Assembly (NCBI GenBank): GCA_900554705.1
Contig: USIH01000002.1
Span: forward strand, 1 to 41,874
Direction of reading: 5' to 3'
DNA length: 41,874 nucleotides
Origin: an uncultured Eubacteriales bacterium
GTDB lineage: Bacteria > Bacillota > Clostridia > Oscillospirales > Oscillospiraceae
A model generated the notes under the pieces. That model was not told where the DNA came from. It saw only the letters and a program-made list of their open reading frames with translations, and ran no database searches. A program made the translations under genes and the position numbers. The number at the start of each line of letters is the position of its first letter. Within the stretch, counting starts at the first letter, position 1. Of the stretch, positions 1-6,502 are shown in pieces.

Positions 1-261
1 GCGGTCGCTTACGCGCAGTCGCTTGGGCTTGCCTTCCAGATTCAAGACGATGTGCTCGACAGCGTTGGCGATGCCAAAAAGCTGGGCAAGGCGGTCGGCA
101 TGGACGAGCACAAAAACACGTTTGTCCGCCTGTACGGTGTGGAACAGTGCCGCAGAATGGTGCGCTCGGAAACAGAGCGTGCGGTTGCCGCGCTTCAGGC
201 GATGCCGAACGCGGAATTTTTGACCGGCCTTGCAAATTCGCTGGTCGATCGGGAAAGTTGA
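1..261 (+). CDS. ispA: Polyprenyl (farnesyl/geranylgeranyl) diphosphate synthase, C-terminal part
   Basis: The reading frame is open from the first base to the TGA at 259-261, so only the last 86 residues are present. They contain the second aspartate-rich motif of trans-prenyltransferases (Q-I-Q-D-D-V-L-D), which binds the Mg-diphosphate of IPP, followed by the family-typical K-N-T-F-V-R-L-Y-G segment. The enzyme condenses IPP with allylic diphosphates in the cytosol to make C15/C20 prenyl chains. In many Clostridia and Bacilli ispA sits in a cluster with dxs, tlyA, argR and recN. That cluster is also in this window, but it starts only at about 14 kb. The exact chain length of the product cannot be judged from this fragment. 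Confidence 0.9.
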   Translation, partial: AVAYAQSLGLAFQIQDDVLDSVGDAKKLGKAVGMDEHKNTFVRLYGVEQCRRMVRSETERAVAALQAMPNAEFLTGLANSLVDRES

Positions 262-273
262 CATAGGGACTTG

Positions 274-303
274 CCGCCTCCGAATAGGCTGAATCGGAGG
301 TGG
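274..303 (+). promoter_or_regulatory. Hairpin sequestering the sigK ribosome binding site
   Basis: A 10-bp stem (274-283 with 294-303, one G-T pair) closes a 10-base loop. The 3' arm contains the GGAGG Shine-Dalgarno at 296-300, five to eight bases before the sigK ATG at 308. In a transcript reading through from ispA the ribosome binding site would be paired. A transcript starting inside the hairpin would expose it. That this limits sigK translation is an inference. Confidence 0.55.
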
Positions 304-307
304 TTCT

Positions 308-994
308 ATGCTGGGAGCAGCGGTGTGGCTGATGCTCAGCAGCATCCTGTATTCCCTGCGCCTGTCAAACGGCGGAGGTTCGTTTCCAAAGCCCCTGTCT
401 GCAAAAGAGGAACAGCACTATCTCGCGCTTGCCGCGCAGGGCGATCTGGAGGCGCGCAATGTCCTGATCGAGCGCAACCTGCGGTTGGTCGCGCACATTA
501 TGAAGAAGTACTACGCGCAGACGGCCGACCAGGAGGATCTGATCTCGATCGGCACGATCGGCCTGATCAAGGGAATTTCCACATTTGACGCGACGAAGGG
601 CGCGCGTCTTGCGACCTATGCTGCGCGCTGCGTGGAAAACGAGATCCTGATGTACTTTCGGGCGCAGCGCAAAAGTGCGTCCGACGTCTCCCTGTCGGAC
701 TATATCGAAACGGGCAAGGACGGCGCGGCGCTCTCGCTCATGGACGTGGTGTGCTCGGACGAGGATCTCTTCGAGCGCATGAGTGACAAGGAGATCTACG
801 CACGACTGTACGAAAAGATCGACCGCTGCTTGGATGAGCGTGAACGGCAGATCATTCTTGCCCGCTACGGGATCGGCAATCGAAAGCCACTGACGCAGCG
901 AGAGGTGGCCGATCGGTGCGGCATCAGCCGCAGCTATGTCAGCAGAATAGAAAAAAAGGCGCTGAAAAAGCTGGAAGCGGCGCTGGAGGAATAG
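308..994 (+). CDS. sigK: Sporulation sigma factor, pro-sigma-K
   Basis: This 228-residue sigma-70-family protein begins with a hydrophobic stretch of about 20 residues followed by S-F-P-K-P-L-S, which matches the pro-sequence that SpoIVFB removes from sigma-K in the mother cell. Region 2 is clear (N-L-R-L-V-A-H-I, then D-L-I-S-I-G-T-I-G-L-I-K and R-L-A-T-Y-A-A-R-C). Region 4 has a helix-turn-helix near residues 195-220 (T-Q-R-E-V-A-D-R-C-G-I-S-R-S-Y-V-S). It directs late mother-cell transcription (coat, cortex, germination genes). The gene is continuous, with no skin element interrupting it. ATG at 308 is preceded by GGAGG, which lies in a hairpin. Confidence 0.93.
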   Translation: MLGAAVWLMLSSILYSLRLSNGGGSFPKPLSAKEEQHYLALAAQGDLEARNVLIERNLRLVAHIMKKYYAQTADQEDLISIGTIGLIKGISTFDATKGARLATYAARCVENEILMYFRAQRKSASDVSLSDYIETGKDGAALSLMDVVCSDEDLFERMSDKEIYARLYEKIDRCLDERERQIILARYGIGNRKPLTQREVADRCGISRSYVSRIEKKALKKLEAALEE

Positions 995-1007
995 AAGGAT
1001 AATACGA

Positions 1008-1556
1008 ATGAACGTTTGCAAGCATTTTTGCACGATCACAAAACATCGCCATGTCGTATGCCGCGACTGCTTCCGCGTTGGTCTGTACTGGCGTGGGCTG
1101 GTGCACGACCTTTCGAAGTATTCGCCGACAGAGTTCTGGTCGGGTGTCAAATATTATCAGGGCACGCGAAGCCCTAATTCGCGCCAGCGCGAGCTGATCG
1201 GCTTCTCGACCGCGTGGATGCATCACAAGGGGAGAAACAAGCATCACTACGAGTACTGGACGGACATTGACCCGAAAACAAAACACTACCGTCCCGTCCC
1301 GATGCCGCGCAAATATTTGGTCGAGATGGTCATGGATCGAATCGCCGCCTGCAAGATCTACCACGGCAAGACCTACACCGACGCCGACGCGCTTGCATAC
1401 CTGACCGGCGCGATCGAGACGCGCGACGAGCTGATGCACCCGCAGACCATGCGGGAGTTGGTCTTCCTTTTGACGATGCTGCGCGATCGGGGCGAGAAGG
1501 AGACCTTCCGCTTTATCCGTGATGTCGTCCTGAAGGGGAAACCCTTTGCCGAATAA
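1008..1556 (+). CDS. DUF5662 family protein
   Basis: This 182-residue soluble protein is of unknown function. It shows the hallmarks of the DUF5662 family: an N-terminal C/K-H-F-x-T-I-T-K-H-R-H segment, an H-D-L-S-K-Y-S-P-T-E-F motif near residue 38, and a second histidine cluster M-H-H-K-G-R-N-K-H-H-Y-E-Y-W near residue 73. The spaced His/Asp pairs suggest a metal-binding, HD-like fold, but no activity is established. It starts 14 bases after the sigK stop and so is probably co-transcribed with it. It ends at a bidirectional terminator. Function assignment beyond the family name would be a guess. Confidence 0.8.
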   Translation: MNVCKHFCTITKHRHVVCRDCFRVGLYWRGLVHDLSKYSPTEFWSGVKYYQGTRSPNSRQRELIGFSTAWMHHKGRNKHHYEYWTDIDPKTKHYRPVPMPRKYLVEMVMDRIAACKIYHGKTYTDADALAYLTGAIETRDELMHPQTMRELVFLLTMLRDRGEKETFRFIRDVVLKGKPFAE

Positions 1557-1563
1557 AAGAAAG

Positions 1564-1598
1564 AACCAGCCGGGGAACAAGTCGTTCTCCGGCTGGTT
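1564..1598. terminator. Bidirectional intrinsic terminator
   Basis: A perfect 10-bp stem (1564-1573 with 1589-1598) is followed by GATTTT on the plus strand and by a T-rich run on the minus strand. It separates the convergent DUF5662 gene and the minus-strand GTPase gene that ends at 1603. Confidence 0.85.
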
Positions 1599-1602
1599 GA
1601 TT

Positions 1603-2538
1603 TTAGAATGTGGCAACCTCTTGCGCAGCGGGCTGCGCGGGCTCTACGCGCAGAGCCGTCAGAACCGGCCCAACGCCGCGGTAGAGCGCGTGGAAGCGGA
1701 CATTGACCGTTGCCGTGACCATGACCCAGTCGCGGACGTGAAGCTGCTCTGCCTGTTCATACTTACAGGGAATCCCCATAAACTGTATGTCTTCGACACA
1801 GCAGGTCATGACAAATCGGCCGGGGGCGAAAAAGCCGTCGCGTTCCTTCCGCATCCGTGCGACCTGCGCCTTGAAACGGACGGTCTTATCCTTGTACTTC
1901 TTTGGCTCTTCGCTGATGTCCCGATACCAGATCGCGTAGTCCTCGTCCTTGATCTCGATGACCGGCGCGTTCAGATCGAAGGGCAGGGGGTCGACGATCT
2001 CGTCATACTGCGTTGTGCTGTCGGTGTATTCATACATGATGTTGACGCGGCGGTTCACGGCGCGTGCCAGCTTGTGCAGCGGCATGATGTCCGTGTTCGG
2101 CGCAACACGGTTAAAAACGACCATCTCACAGCCGCTGAGCTTGTCAACGACAAGCGAGCGCATATTCGCGTTGTACGACAGGATCGTCGAGCCGTCGGCG
2201 AACATGACCTCCTGCGCGATCTGCCACTGCTCCGGCAGCTTCTGATAAAACGGGCCGACCTGAAGCATTCCGTTGAGCTCAACGACGACGCGTTCGGCTC
2301 GATGCTTTCGAAACAGCGCCTCGAGCGCTTCCGTCGTGACGCTCTCTTGGTTAATCACCTCAGGGTAAACGTGCTGGTAGGGATAGGCGGAGATGTCATA
2401 TTCCTCCTCGCCCTCCTCGCAGATCAGAAGCAGCGTCCGTTCGCCCGCGTTAAAGCGGCGATCGCAAAGGGTGCTTTGGATGAATTTTGTTTTACCGGCA
2501 TCCAGAAAGCCGGTAAAGACATATACCGGTACAGGCAT
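1603..2538 (-). CDS. CobW/G3E-like GTP-binding protein with a C-terminal DUF1980/YcgQ-like domain
   Basis: This 311-residue protein starts with a G3E GTPase P-loop variant (G-F-L-D-A-G-K-T, residues 10-17). It lacks the C-x-C-C metal motif that its neighbour carries. The second half (about residues 200-311) does not look like a CobW C-terminal domain. It has V-R-F-K-A-Q-V followed by G-R-F-V-M-T-C-C-V-E-D, which resembles the C-terminal domain of the TIGR03943/YcgQ (DUF1980) family that pairs with YcgR permeases. It begins 4 bases after the stop of the His-rich CobW gene, so the two are one operon. A role in metal (zinc) handling is inferred from that partner only. The domain match is from recognition of motifs and is less certain than the GTPase call. 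Confidence 0.75.
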   Translation of the reverse strand: MPVPVYVFTGFLDAGKTKFIQSTLCDRRFNAGERTLLLICEEGEEEYDISAYPYQHVYPEVINQESVTTEALEALFRKHRAERVVVELNGMLQVGPFYQKLPEQWQIAQEVMFADGSTILSYNANMRSLVVDKLSGCEMVVFNRVAPNTDIMPLHKLARAVNRRVNIMYEYTDSTTQYDEIVDPLPFDLNAPVIEIKDEDYAIWYRDISEEPKKYKDKTVRFKAQVARMRKERDGFFAPGRFVMTCCVEDIQFMGIPCKYEQAEQLHVRDWVMVTATVNVRFHALYRGVGPVLTALRVEPAQPAAQEVATF

Positions 2539-2542
2539 TTTC

Positions 2543-3631
2543 TCACACTCCGAACAATTCTTTGAGCGCGTCCTCGTTCAGCTTCGAGCCGATGACGCAC
2601 AGACGGCCGGTGACGGCAGCGCTGCCGGAACGGATGTCGATCTCGCCGGGCACATGGTCAAAGTGGATCCACGTGCCGTCCGTGTTCGGCACAATGCCCT
2701 TGGCGCGCAGAACGATGCCGTACTTCTCTTCGTCGAGCGCCGTGAGAATGGCGCGCAGCCCTTCCTCCGTAAACTTTTTGGGTGTCTCCACGCCCCAACT
2801 GCCGAAGACCTCGTCCGCGTCGTGGCCATGATGATGGTGGTGATGATGCTCGTGCGCATCTTCGTCGTGCTCATCATGCTCGTGTTCGTCGTGTTCATGC
2901 TCGTCATGGTCATGATGGTGATGATGCTCGCCGTCGTGATGGTGGTGGCAGCAGCAGTCCGGATCGTCGCATTCGTCGTCATCGTCATCCGCCTCATGCT
3001 CGTGGCGGATCATCTCGGCAAGCTCCTGCGTCAGGGTGTCCTGATGGCGCATTGCCTCGAGGATCTGCTTGCCGGTCAGCTTGTCCCACGGGGTCGTGAT
3101 GATGACGGCGTCGTAGTTATGCTCGCGCAGCAGCGCCACCACGGCCTCCAGCTTGTCCTGCGCGATGGTTGCGGTGCGGCTGAGGATGATCGTCGAGGCG
3201 GTCTCGATCTGGTTCGTGTAGAACTCGCCGAAATTCTTCAGGTAGACCTTGCACTTCGTCGCGTCTGCCACGGCGACAAAGCTGCCGAGCGTAACATCGG
3301 AGGAGGCGACGCGCTCAACGGCTGCGATGACGTCGCTGAGCTTGCCGACGCCGGACGGCTCAATGAGGATGCGGTCGGGATGGTAGGACTCGATCACCTG
3401 ATGCAGCGCCTTGCCGAAGTCGCCGACCAGAGAGCAGCAGATGCAGCCGGAGTTCATCTCGTTTATGCGAATGCCCGCGTCCTGCATAAAGCCGCCGTCA
3501 ATGCCGATCTCGCCGAACTCGTTTTCGATCAGCACGATCTGCTCGCCGCAGTAGGCTTCTTTGATCATTTTCTTGATGAGCGTGGTTTTGCCCGCGCCAA
3601 GAAAACCGGAGTAAATATCAATCGTTGTCAT
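2543..3631 (-). CDS. CobW/COG0523 metal-chaperone GTPase with His-rich insert
   Basis: This 362-residue G3E GTPase has a P-loop G-F-L-G-A-G-K-T-T (residues 9-17), the diagnostic metal-binding motif G-C-I-C-C near residue 64, and a CobW C-terminal domain from about residue 275. Between the GTPase and C-terminal domains (about 210-270) lies an insert made almost wholly of His, Asp and Glu, including a D-P-D-C-C-C cluster. It is likely a metal store or sensor for zinc or a related ion. COG0523 proteins deliver metals to client enzymes, as ZNG1/YjiA do. This one is first gene of a two-gene minus-strand operon with a strong promoter at 3686-3714. The client and the metal are not shown by the sequence. 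Confidence 0.9.
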   Translation of the reverse strand: MTTIDIYSGFLGAGKTTLIKKMIKEAYCGEQIVLIENEFGEIGIDGGFMQDAGIRINEMNSGCICCSLVGDFGKALHQVIESYHPDRILIEPSGVGKLSDVIAAVERVASSDVTLGSFVAVADATKCKVYLKNFGEFYTNQIETASTIILSRTATIAQDKLEAVVALLREHNYDAVIITTPWDKLTGKQILEAMRHQDTLTQELAEMIRHEHEADDDDDECDDPDCCCHHHHDGEHHHHHDHDEHEHDEHEHDEHDEDAHEHHHHHHHGHDADEVFGSWGVETPKKFTEEGLRAILTALDEEKYGIVLRAKGIVPNTDGTWIHFDHVPGEIDIRSGSAAVTGRLCVIGSKLNEDALKELFGV

Positions 3632-3685
3632 GAATGCTTGTGCTTCCTTTCGTTTGCGGGAGGTTCTCCCGCTGTTTTGCCCTAT

Positions 3686-3714
3686 ATTATAGCACCGCTT
3701 GTAAAAAACGGCAA
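3686..3714 (-). promoter_or_regulatory. Sigma-A promoter of the CobW operon
   Basis: On the minus strand TTGCCG (3709-3714) and a perfect TATAAT (3686-3691) are separated by 17 bases. The untranslated leader then holds a 7-bp GC hairpin (3656-3672) before the start codon at 3631. No Zur-type operator was identified with confidence. Confidence 0.8.
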
Positions 3715-3763
3715 GTCCCTAATCGGCCTTTCGTGTCACATAAAAGGAAAAACAGAAAATGAC

Positions 3764-3791
3764 TTGCATTTTTTCGACAAAATGCTATACT
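3764..3791 (+). promoter_or_regulatory. Sigma-A promoter of the LTA-synthase-like gene
   Basis: TTGCAT (3764-3769) and TATACT (3786-3791) are 16 bases apart, about 28 bases upstream of the ATG at 3820. The promoter is divergent from the CobW operon promoter. Confidence 0.7.
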
Positions 3792-3819
3792 ATTAAGACC
3801 AAATAAAGTGGGTGAACTG

Positions 3820-5808
3820 ATGAAATCGTTTTTCCGAAAAATGAGACCGGACTGGTCGCGCAGCAGCTACCGCACGCTGCTTTTCTATCTCCTCAGCGCG
3901 ATAGGGATCGTGCTGGTCGTCGAGATACTCTGCCGCCACTCGCTGACGCAGGCACTTTCGTTCCTCGTTTCGTCGCCGGCCGTCTTTTTCTATAATGCTT
4001 TACTGGTGCTCTTCACGCTTTCCTTTTCGCTGCTCGCGCGCAAACGTGGCTTTTTCTTTTTGCTGATCTGCTGCGTCTGGCTGGGACTTGGCATCACGGA
4101 CTGTGTGATCCTGACCTATCGCTCCATGCCGCTGACCGCCTCGGATATTTGGCTGATGTCCTCGGTGCGCGACATTTTTGAGAAGTACCTTTCTCATGCC
4201 ATGCTCGTCGTGATCGACTTGGGCATTGCGCTGGTCGTCGGCACGCTGTGCTTCCTTCTGCTGCGGGCGAAAAAGTACCGCGCGATCTACAGCTTTGCCC
4301 TTGCGCACATCCTGCTCTTCGGCGGCCTGCTTTTCCTGCTGACGAAGCTGTTCCTCTCGGCCGGTATCCTTGCGGACACCACCAAGTTTTCCAATTTGCC
4401 GAACGCTTATGCGGACAACGGCTTTGTTTATTCGTTTTCCACGAGCCTCGTAACGCGCGGCGTCGGCTGCCCTAAGGATTACTCACGCAAGCGGGTCGAG
4501 GGGATCGTTGAGAAGCTGCCTGCCGTGCAGACGACGGAGACTCAGCCAAATGTCATCTTTGTGCAGTTAGAGTCCTTTTTTGACGCGAACTATATGAAGG
4601 AGCTGACGCTGGAGGAGAACCCCGTCCCGAATTTTGAGACGCTGAAGGAGAAGTATTCTTCCGGCCTGCTCTCCGTGCCCGCCATCGGTGCAGGAACCGC
4701 AAATACGGAGTTTGAGGTGCTTTCCGGCATGAACCTGACGCATTTTGGCGTCGGGGAATATCCCTATATCACCATTGTCGGCGAAAAGTCCGTCGAGACG
4801 ATCTGCTATGCCATGCGCGACCTCGGCTACGCTACGCACGTGATCCACAACAACAATGCGACCTTCTACGACCGTGATGTGGTGTATCGCAACCTCGGCT
4901 TTGACACCTACACGCCGCTGGAGTATATGAACGACGTTACCTTCAACCCGCGCGGCTGGGCAGAGGACGCCGTCCTCACGGGTGAGATCCTGAAGGCGCT
5001 GCGCGCGACGGACGGGTCGGACTTCATCTTCACCATCTCCGTCCAGCCCCACGGGAAGTACCCGACCAAGCCGCTGGAGGATGCGGAGGTCATAAAGATC
5101 AAAGGAATGCAGCGCGAGGGGCGCAAGAACGGATTTGAATACTATCTTGGTCAGCTCAAGCAGACCGACGCGTTCGTCGGCGCGCTTGTCGCGGCGGTAG
5201 AGGCGTTTGAGGAACCGACGGTCGTCGTTTTCTACGGAGACCATCTGCCCAGCTTCAACATCCAGCCGAGCGAGCTGAGCTATGGCGACAATCAGACGAC
5301 GGAATACGCGATCTATGCCAATTTCCCGCTGGAGCGCGAGCAGCGCGACCTGCAAAGCTATCAGCTCGGCGCTTATGTGCTCGAGCGCTGCGGCATTCGC
5401 ACGGGAACGGTTCTGCGCTACCATGTCGCCTCCGGCTTTGCGGCCGACAGCGACGAGAAGTATCAGGCCGACCTGAAGGAGCTGGAGTATGATATGCTCT
5501 ATGGCGAGAGCTATTATAACGGCGGCGCGGGCGCTCCGGAGAGACCGGAGATGCAGTTCTCCGTTTCGCCTCCGTCCGTAACGCGCGTTGCGCAGGATGC
5601 GGAAGGATGGTACGTGGAGGGCGAAAACTTCACGCCTTACTGCGCGGTCATGCTCGACGGGGAGCTTTGCGAGACGGAGTTTGTCTCGCCGGAATGCCTC
5701 CGCTTCTCGGACGAGCCGACGAGCGGCGCGGAGCTTGCGGTCGCCGTCATTTCCGCCGCCAGCAATGGACGCGCGCTCAGCTCGACGGAGCCTTATGAAT
5801 TGGAGTGA
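3820..5808 (+). CDS. LTA synthase family membrane sulfatase/phosphoglycerol transferase
   Basis: This 662-residue protein has about five transmembrane helices in residues 15-200 followed by an extracellular sulfatase-fold domain. The catalytic nucleophile is the threonine of G-A-G-T-A-N-T-E-F near residue 293. Other family signatures are V-I-F-V-Q-L-E-S-F, Y-G-D-H-L-P and a conserved Q-P-H-G-K-Y. Such enzymes transfer glycerol phosphate from phosphatidylglycerol onto lipid-linked or surface polymers. After the sulfatase domain an extra segment of about 85 residues (about 575-662) looks beta-rich and is not part of the usual LtaS core. ATG 3820 was chosen over the in-frame GTG at 3808 because GGTGA at 3811-3815 fits as its Shine-Dalgarno. 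Whether the substrate is lipoteichoic acid or another polymer is unknown. Confidence 0.85.
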   Translation: MKSFFRKMRPDWSRSSYRTLLFYLLSAIGIVLVVEILCRHSLTQALSFLVSSPAVFFYNALLVLFTLSFSLLARKRGFFFLLICCVWLGLGITDCVILTYRSMPLTASDIWLMSSVRDIFEKYLSHAMLVVIDLGIALVVGTLCFLLLRAKKYRAIYSFALAHILLFGGLLFLLTKLFLSAGILADTTKFSNLPNAYADNGFVYSFSTSLVTRGVGCPKDYSRKRVEGIVEKLPAVQTTETQPNVIFVQLESFFDANYMKELTLEENPVPNFETLKEKYSSGLLSVPAIGAGTANTEFEVLSGMNLTHFGVGEYPYITIVGEKSVETICYAMRDLGYATHVIHNNNATFYDRDVVYRNLGFDTYTPLEYMNDVTFNPRGWAEDAVLTGEILKALRATDGSDFIFTISVQPHGKYPTKPLEDAEVIKIKGMQREGRKNGFEYYLGQLKQTDAFVGALVAAVEAFEEPTVVVFYGDHLPSFNIQPSELSYGDNQTTEYAIYANFPLEREQRDLQSYQLGAYVLERCGIRTGTVLRYHVASGFAADSDEKYQADLKELEYDMLYGESYYNGGAGAPERPEMQFSVSPPSVTRVAQDAEGWYVEGENFTPYCAVMLDGELCETEFVSPECLRFSDEPTSGAELAVAVISAASNGRALSSTEPYELE

Positions 5809-5814
5809 AAGACC

Positions 5815-6213
5815 ATGCGATCTTTTTCGAACGATGCCTTTGCGGCAAATACACAAATTGAGATACTCGAAGCGGCCGACGGCGTCGCACTGTGCCGGAT
5901 GCCGATCCTGCCGATGCACCTAAACGCGCACGGTACGGTGATGGGCGGGGCAATCTTCACGCTTGCGGATTTCGCTGCGGCCATTGCCGCCGCCACGGTG
6001 CAGAAGGATGATGCCGACGTGGTTTCGCTCCATGCCGACATTTCCTTCCTGCTGCCCGGTACGGGGACGGTGCTTTTCGCGCGCGCGCAAAAGGTGCGCC
6101 ACGGGGGAACGACGACGCTCTACGAGGTCGATGTGACAGACGAGAGCGGAAAGCTGATCGCACGCTCGGGCGTGACCGGCTTTATCCTGAAGAAGCCGGA
6201 AAAAAGCTCTTGA
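5815..6213 (+). CDS. PaaI-type hotdog-fold acyl-CoA thioesterase
   Basis: This 132-residue single-domain protein has the PaaI hotdog signature: H-L-N-A-H-G-T-V-M-G-G-A-I-F-T-L-A-D-F-A at about residues 39-58, containing the H-G-x-x-x-G-G core and the acidic catalytic residue in L-A-D. Family members hydrolyse acyl- or arylacetyl-CoA thioesters in the cytosol. The gene starts 6 bases after the membrane sulfatase stop, so it is likely co-transcribed with it. It ends at the promoter of the T-box-controlled aryl-CoA operon. A role in releasing CoA trapped as arylacetyl-CoA is attractive from context but not proven. The substrate cannot be read from the sequence. Confidence 0.85.
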   Translation: MRSFSNDAFAANTQIEILEAADGVALCRMPILPMHLNAHGTVMGGAIFTLADFAAAIAAATVQKDDADVVSLHADISFLLPGTGTVLFARAQKVRHGGTTTLYEVDVTDESGKLIARSGVTGFILKKPEKSS

Positions 6214-6238
6214 CTTTATCCATTGAAAGTGATAAAGT
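6210..6238 (+). promoter_or_regulatory. Sigma-A promoter of the T-box operon
   Basis: TTGACT (6210-6215) and TAAAGT (6233-6238) are 17 bases apart. The -35 box overlaps the TGA stop codon (6211-6213) of the thioesterase gene. The T-box leader starts just downstream. Confidence 0.7.
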
Positions 6239-6244
6239 GTCCGT

Positions 6245-6487
6245 AATAGGACAACGCGATGAAGAAGCCAAGTAGTCGAATGACGGTCGCGGCAGAGAGC
6301 TGCCGGCAGGTGAGAGGCAGCGACGACCGGTTCGGTGAATACCCTTCGGAGCGGCGCCGCTGAACGGAACTTTAGGCGGCGACGGTGTGCGCCCGTTACC
6401 GCGCGGAGCGTTTTTTCGCCCATTGAGACCCAATAGAGGTGGTACCGCGGGATCTTCTCGTCCTCTGCATTTGCAGAGGATGTTTTT
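6245..6487 (+). promoter_or_regulatory. T-box leader, probable tyrosine specificity
   Basis: The T-box sequence AGAGGTGGTACCGCG is at 6435-6449. Its UGGU would pair with an ACCA tRNA end, as expected for a discriminator A. A terminator stem (6461-6469 with 6472-6480) followed by GTTTTTT competes with the antiterminator, in which AGAGG pairs with CCTCT. Stem I features are present: an AGTAGT segment near 6275, and AGAGAG and GGTGAGAG near 6295-6317. The 3' side of the specifier loop reads GGTGAATACCC, giving UAC (Tyr) at 6340-6342. The tyrS leader in this same window reads GAGAAATACCTCCC with UAC in the same place. Uncharged tRNA-Tyr would therefore switch on the downstream genes. The T-box call is very secure. 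The tyrosine call rests on this alignment, not on a folded model. Confidence 0.9.
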
Positions 6488-6502
6488 TATTTGGAGGGCA
6501 TT

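Noticed and set aside
260..274. Weak CATA-type match to a sigma-E -10 box upstream of sigK
   Set aside because: The matching -35 element is not convincing and the position was found only by loosening the pattern.
308..994. Possible skin-type interruption or programmed rearrangement of sigK
   Set aside because: The coding sequence is continuous from pro-sequence to region 4.
1546..2565. 339-codon plus-strand frame opposite the first CobW-like gene, and similar long antisense frames throughout (for example 4567-5919, 12245-13471, 31847-33046)
   Set aside because: High GC and biased third positions create long mirror frames. None shows a family motif or a ribosome binding site, and each is opposite a well-supported gene.
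2820..2975. Repetitive ATG/GTG/CAT-rich sequence resembling a tandem repeat or microsatellite
   Set aside because: It is simply the coding sequence of the His/Asp/Glu-rich insert of the minus-strand CobW GTPase; the repeats follow the codons.
3656..3672. 7-bp GC hairpin before the CobW operon, considered as a terminator or attenuator
   Set aside because: No T run follows on either strand close enough. It lies in the leader of the CobW transcript and has no visible alternative structure.
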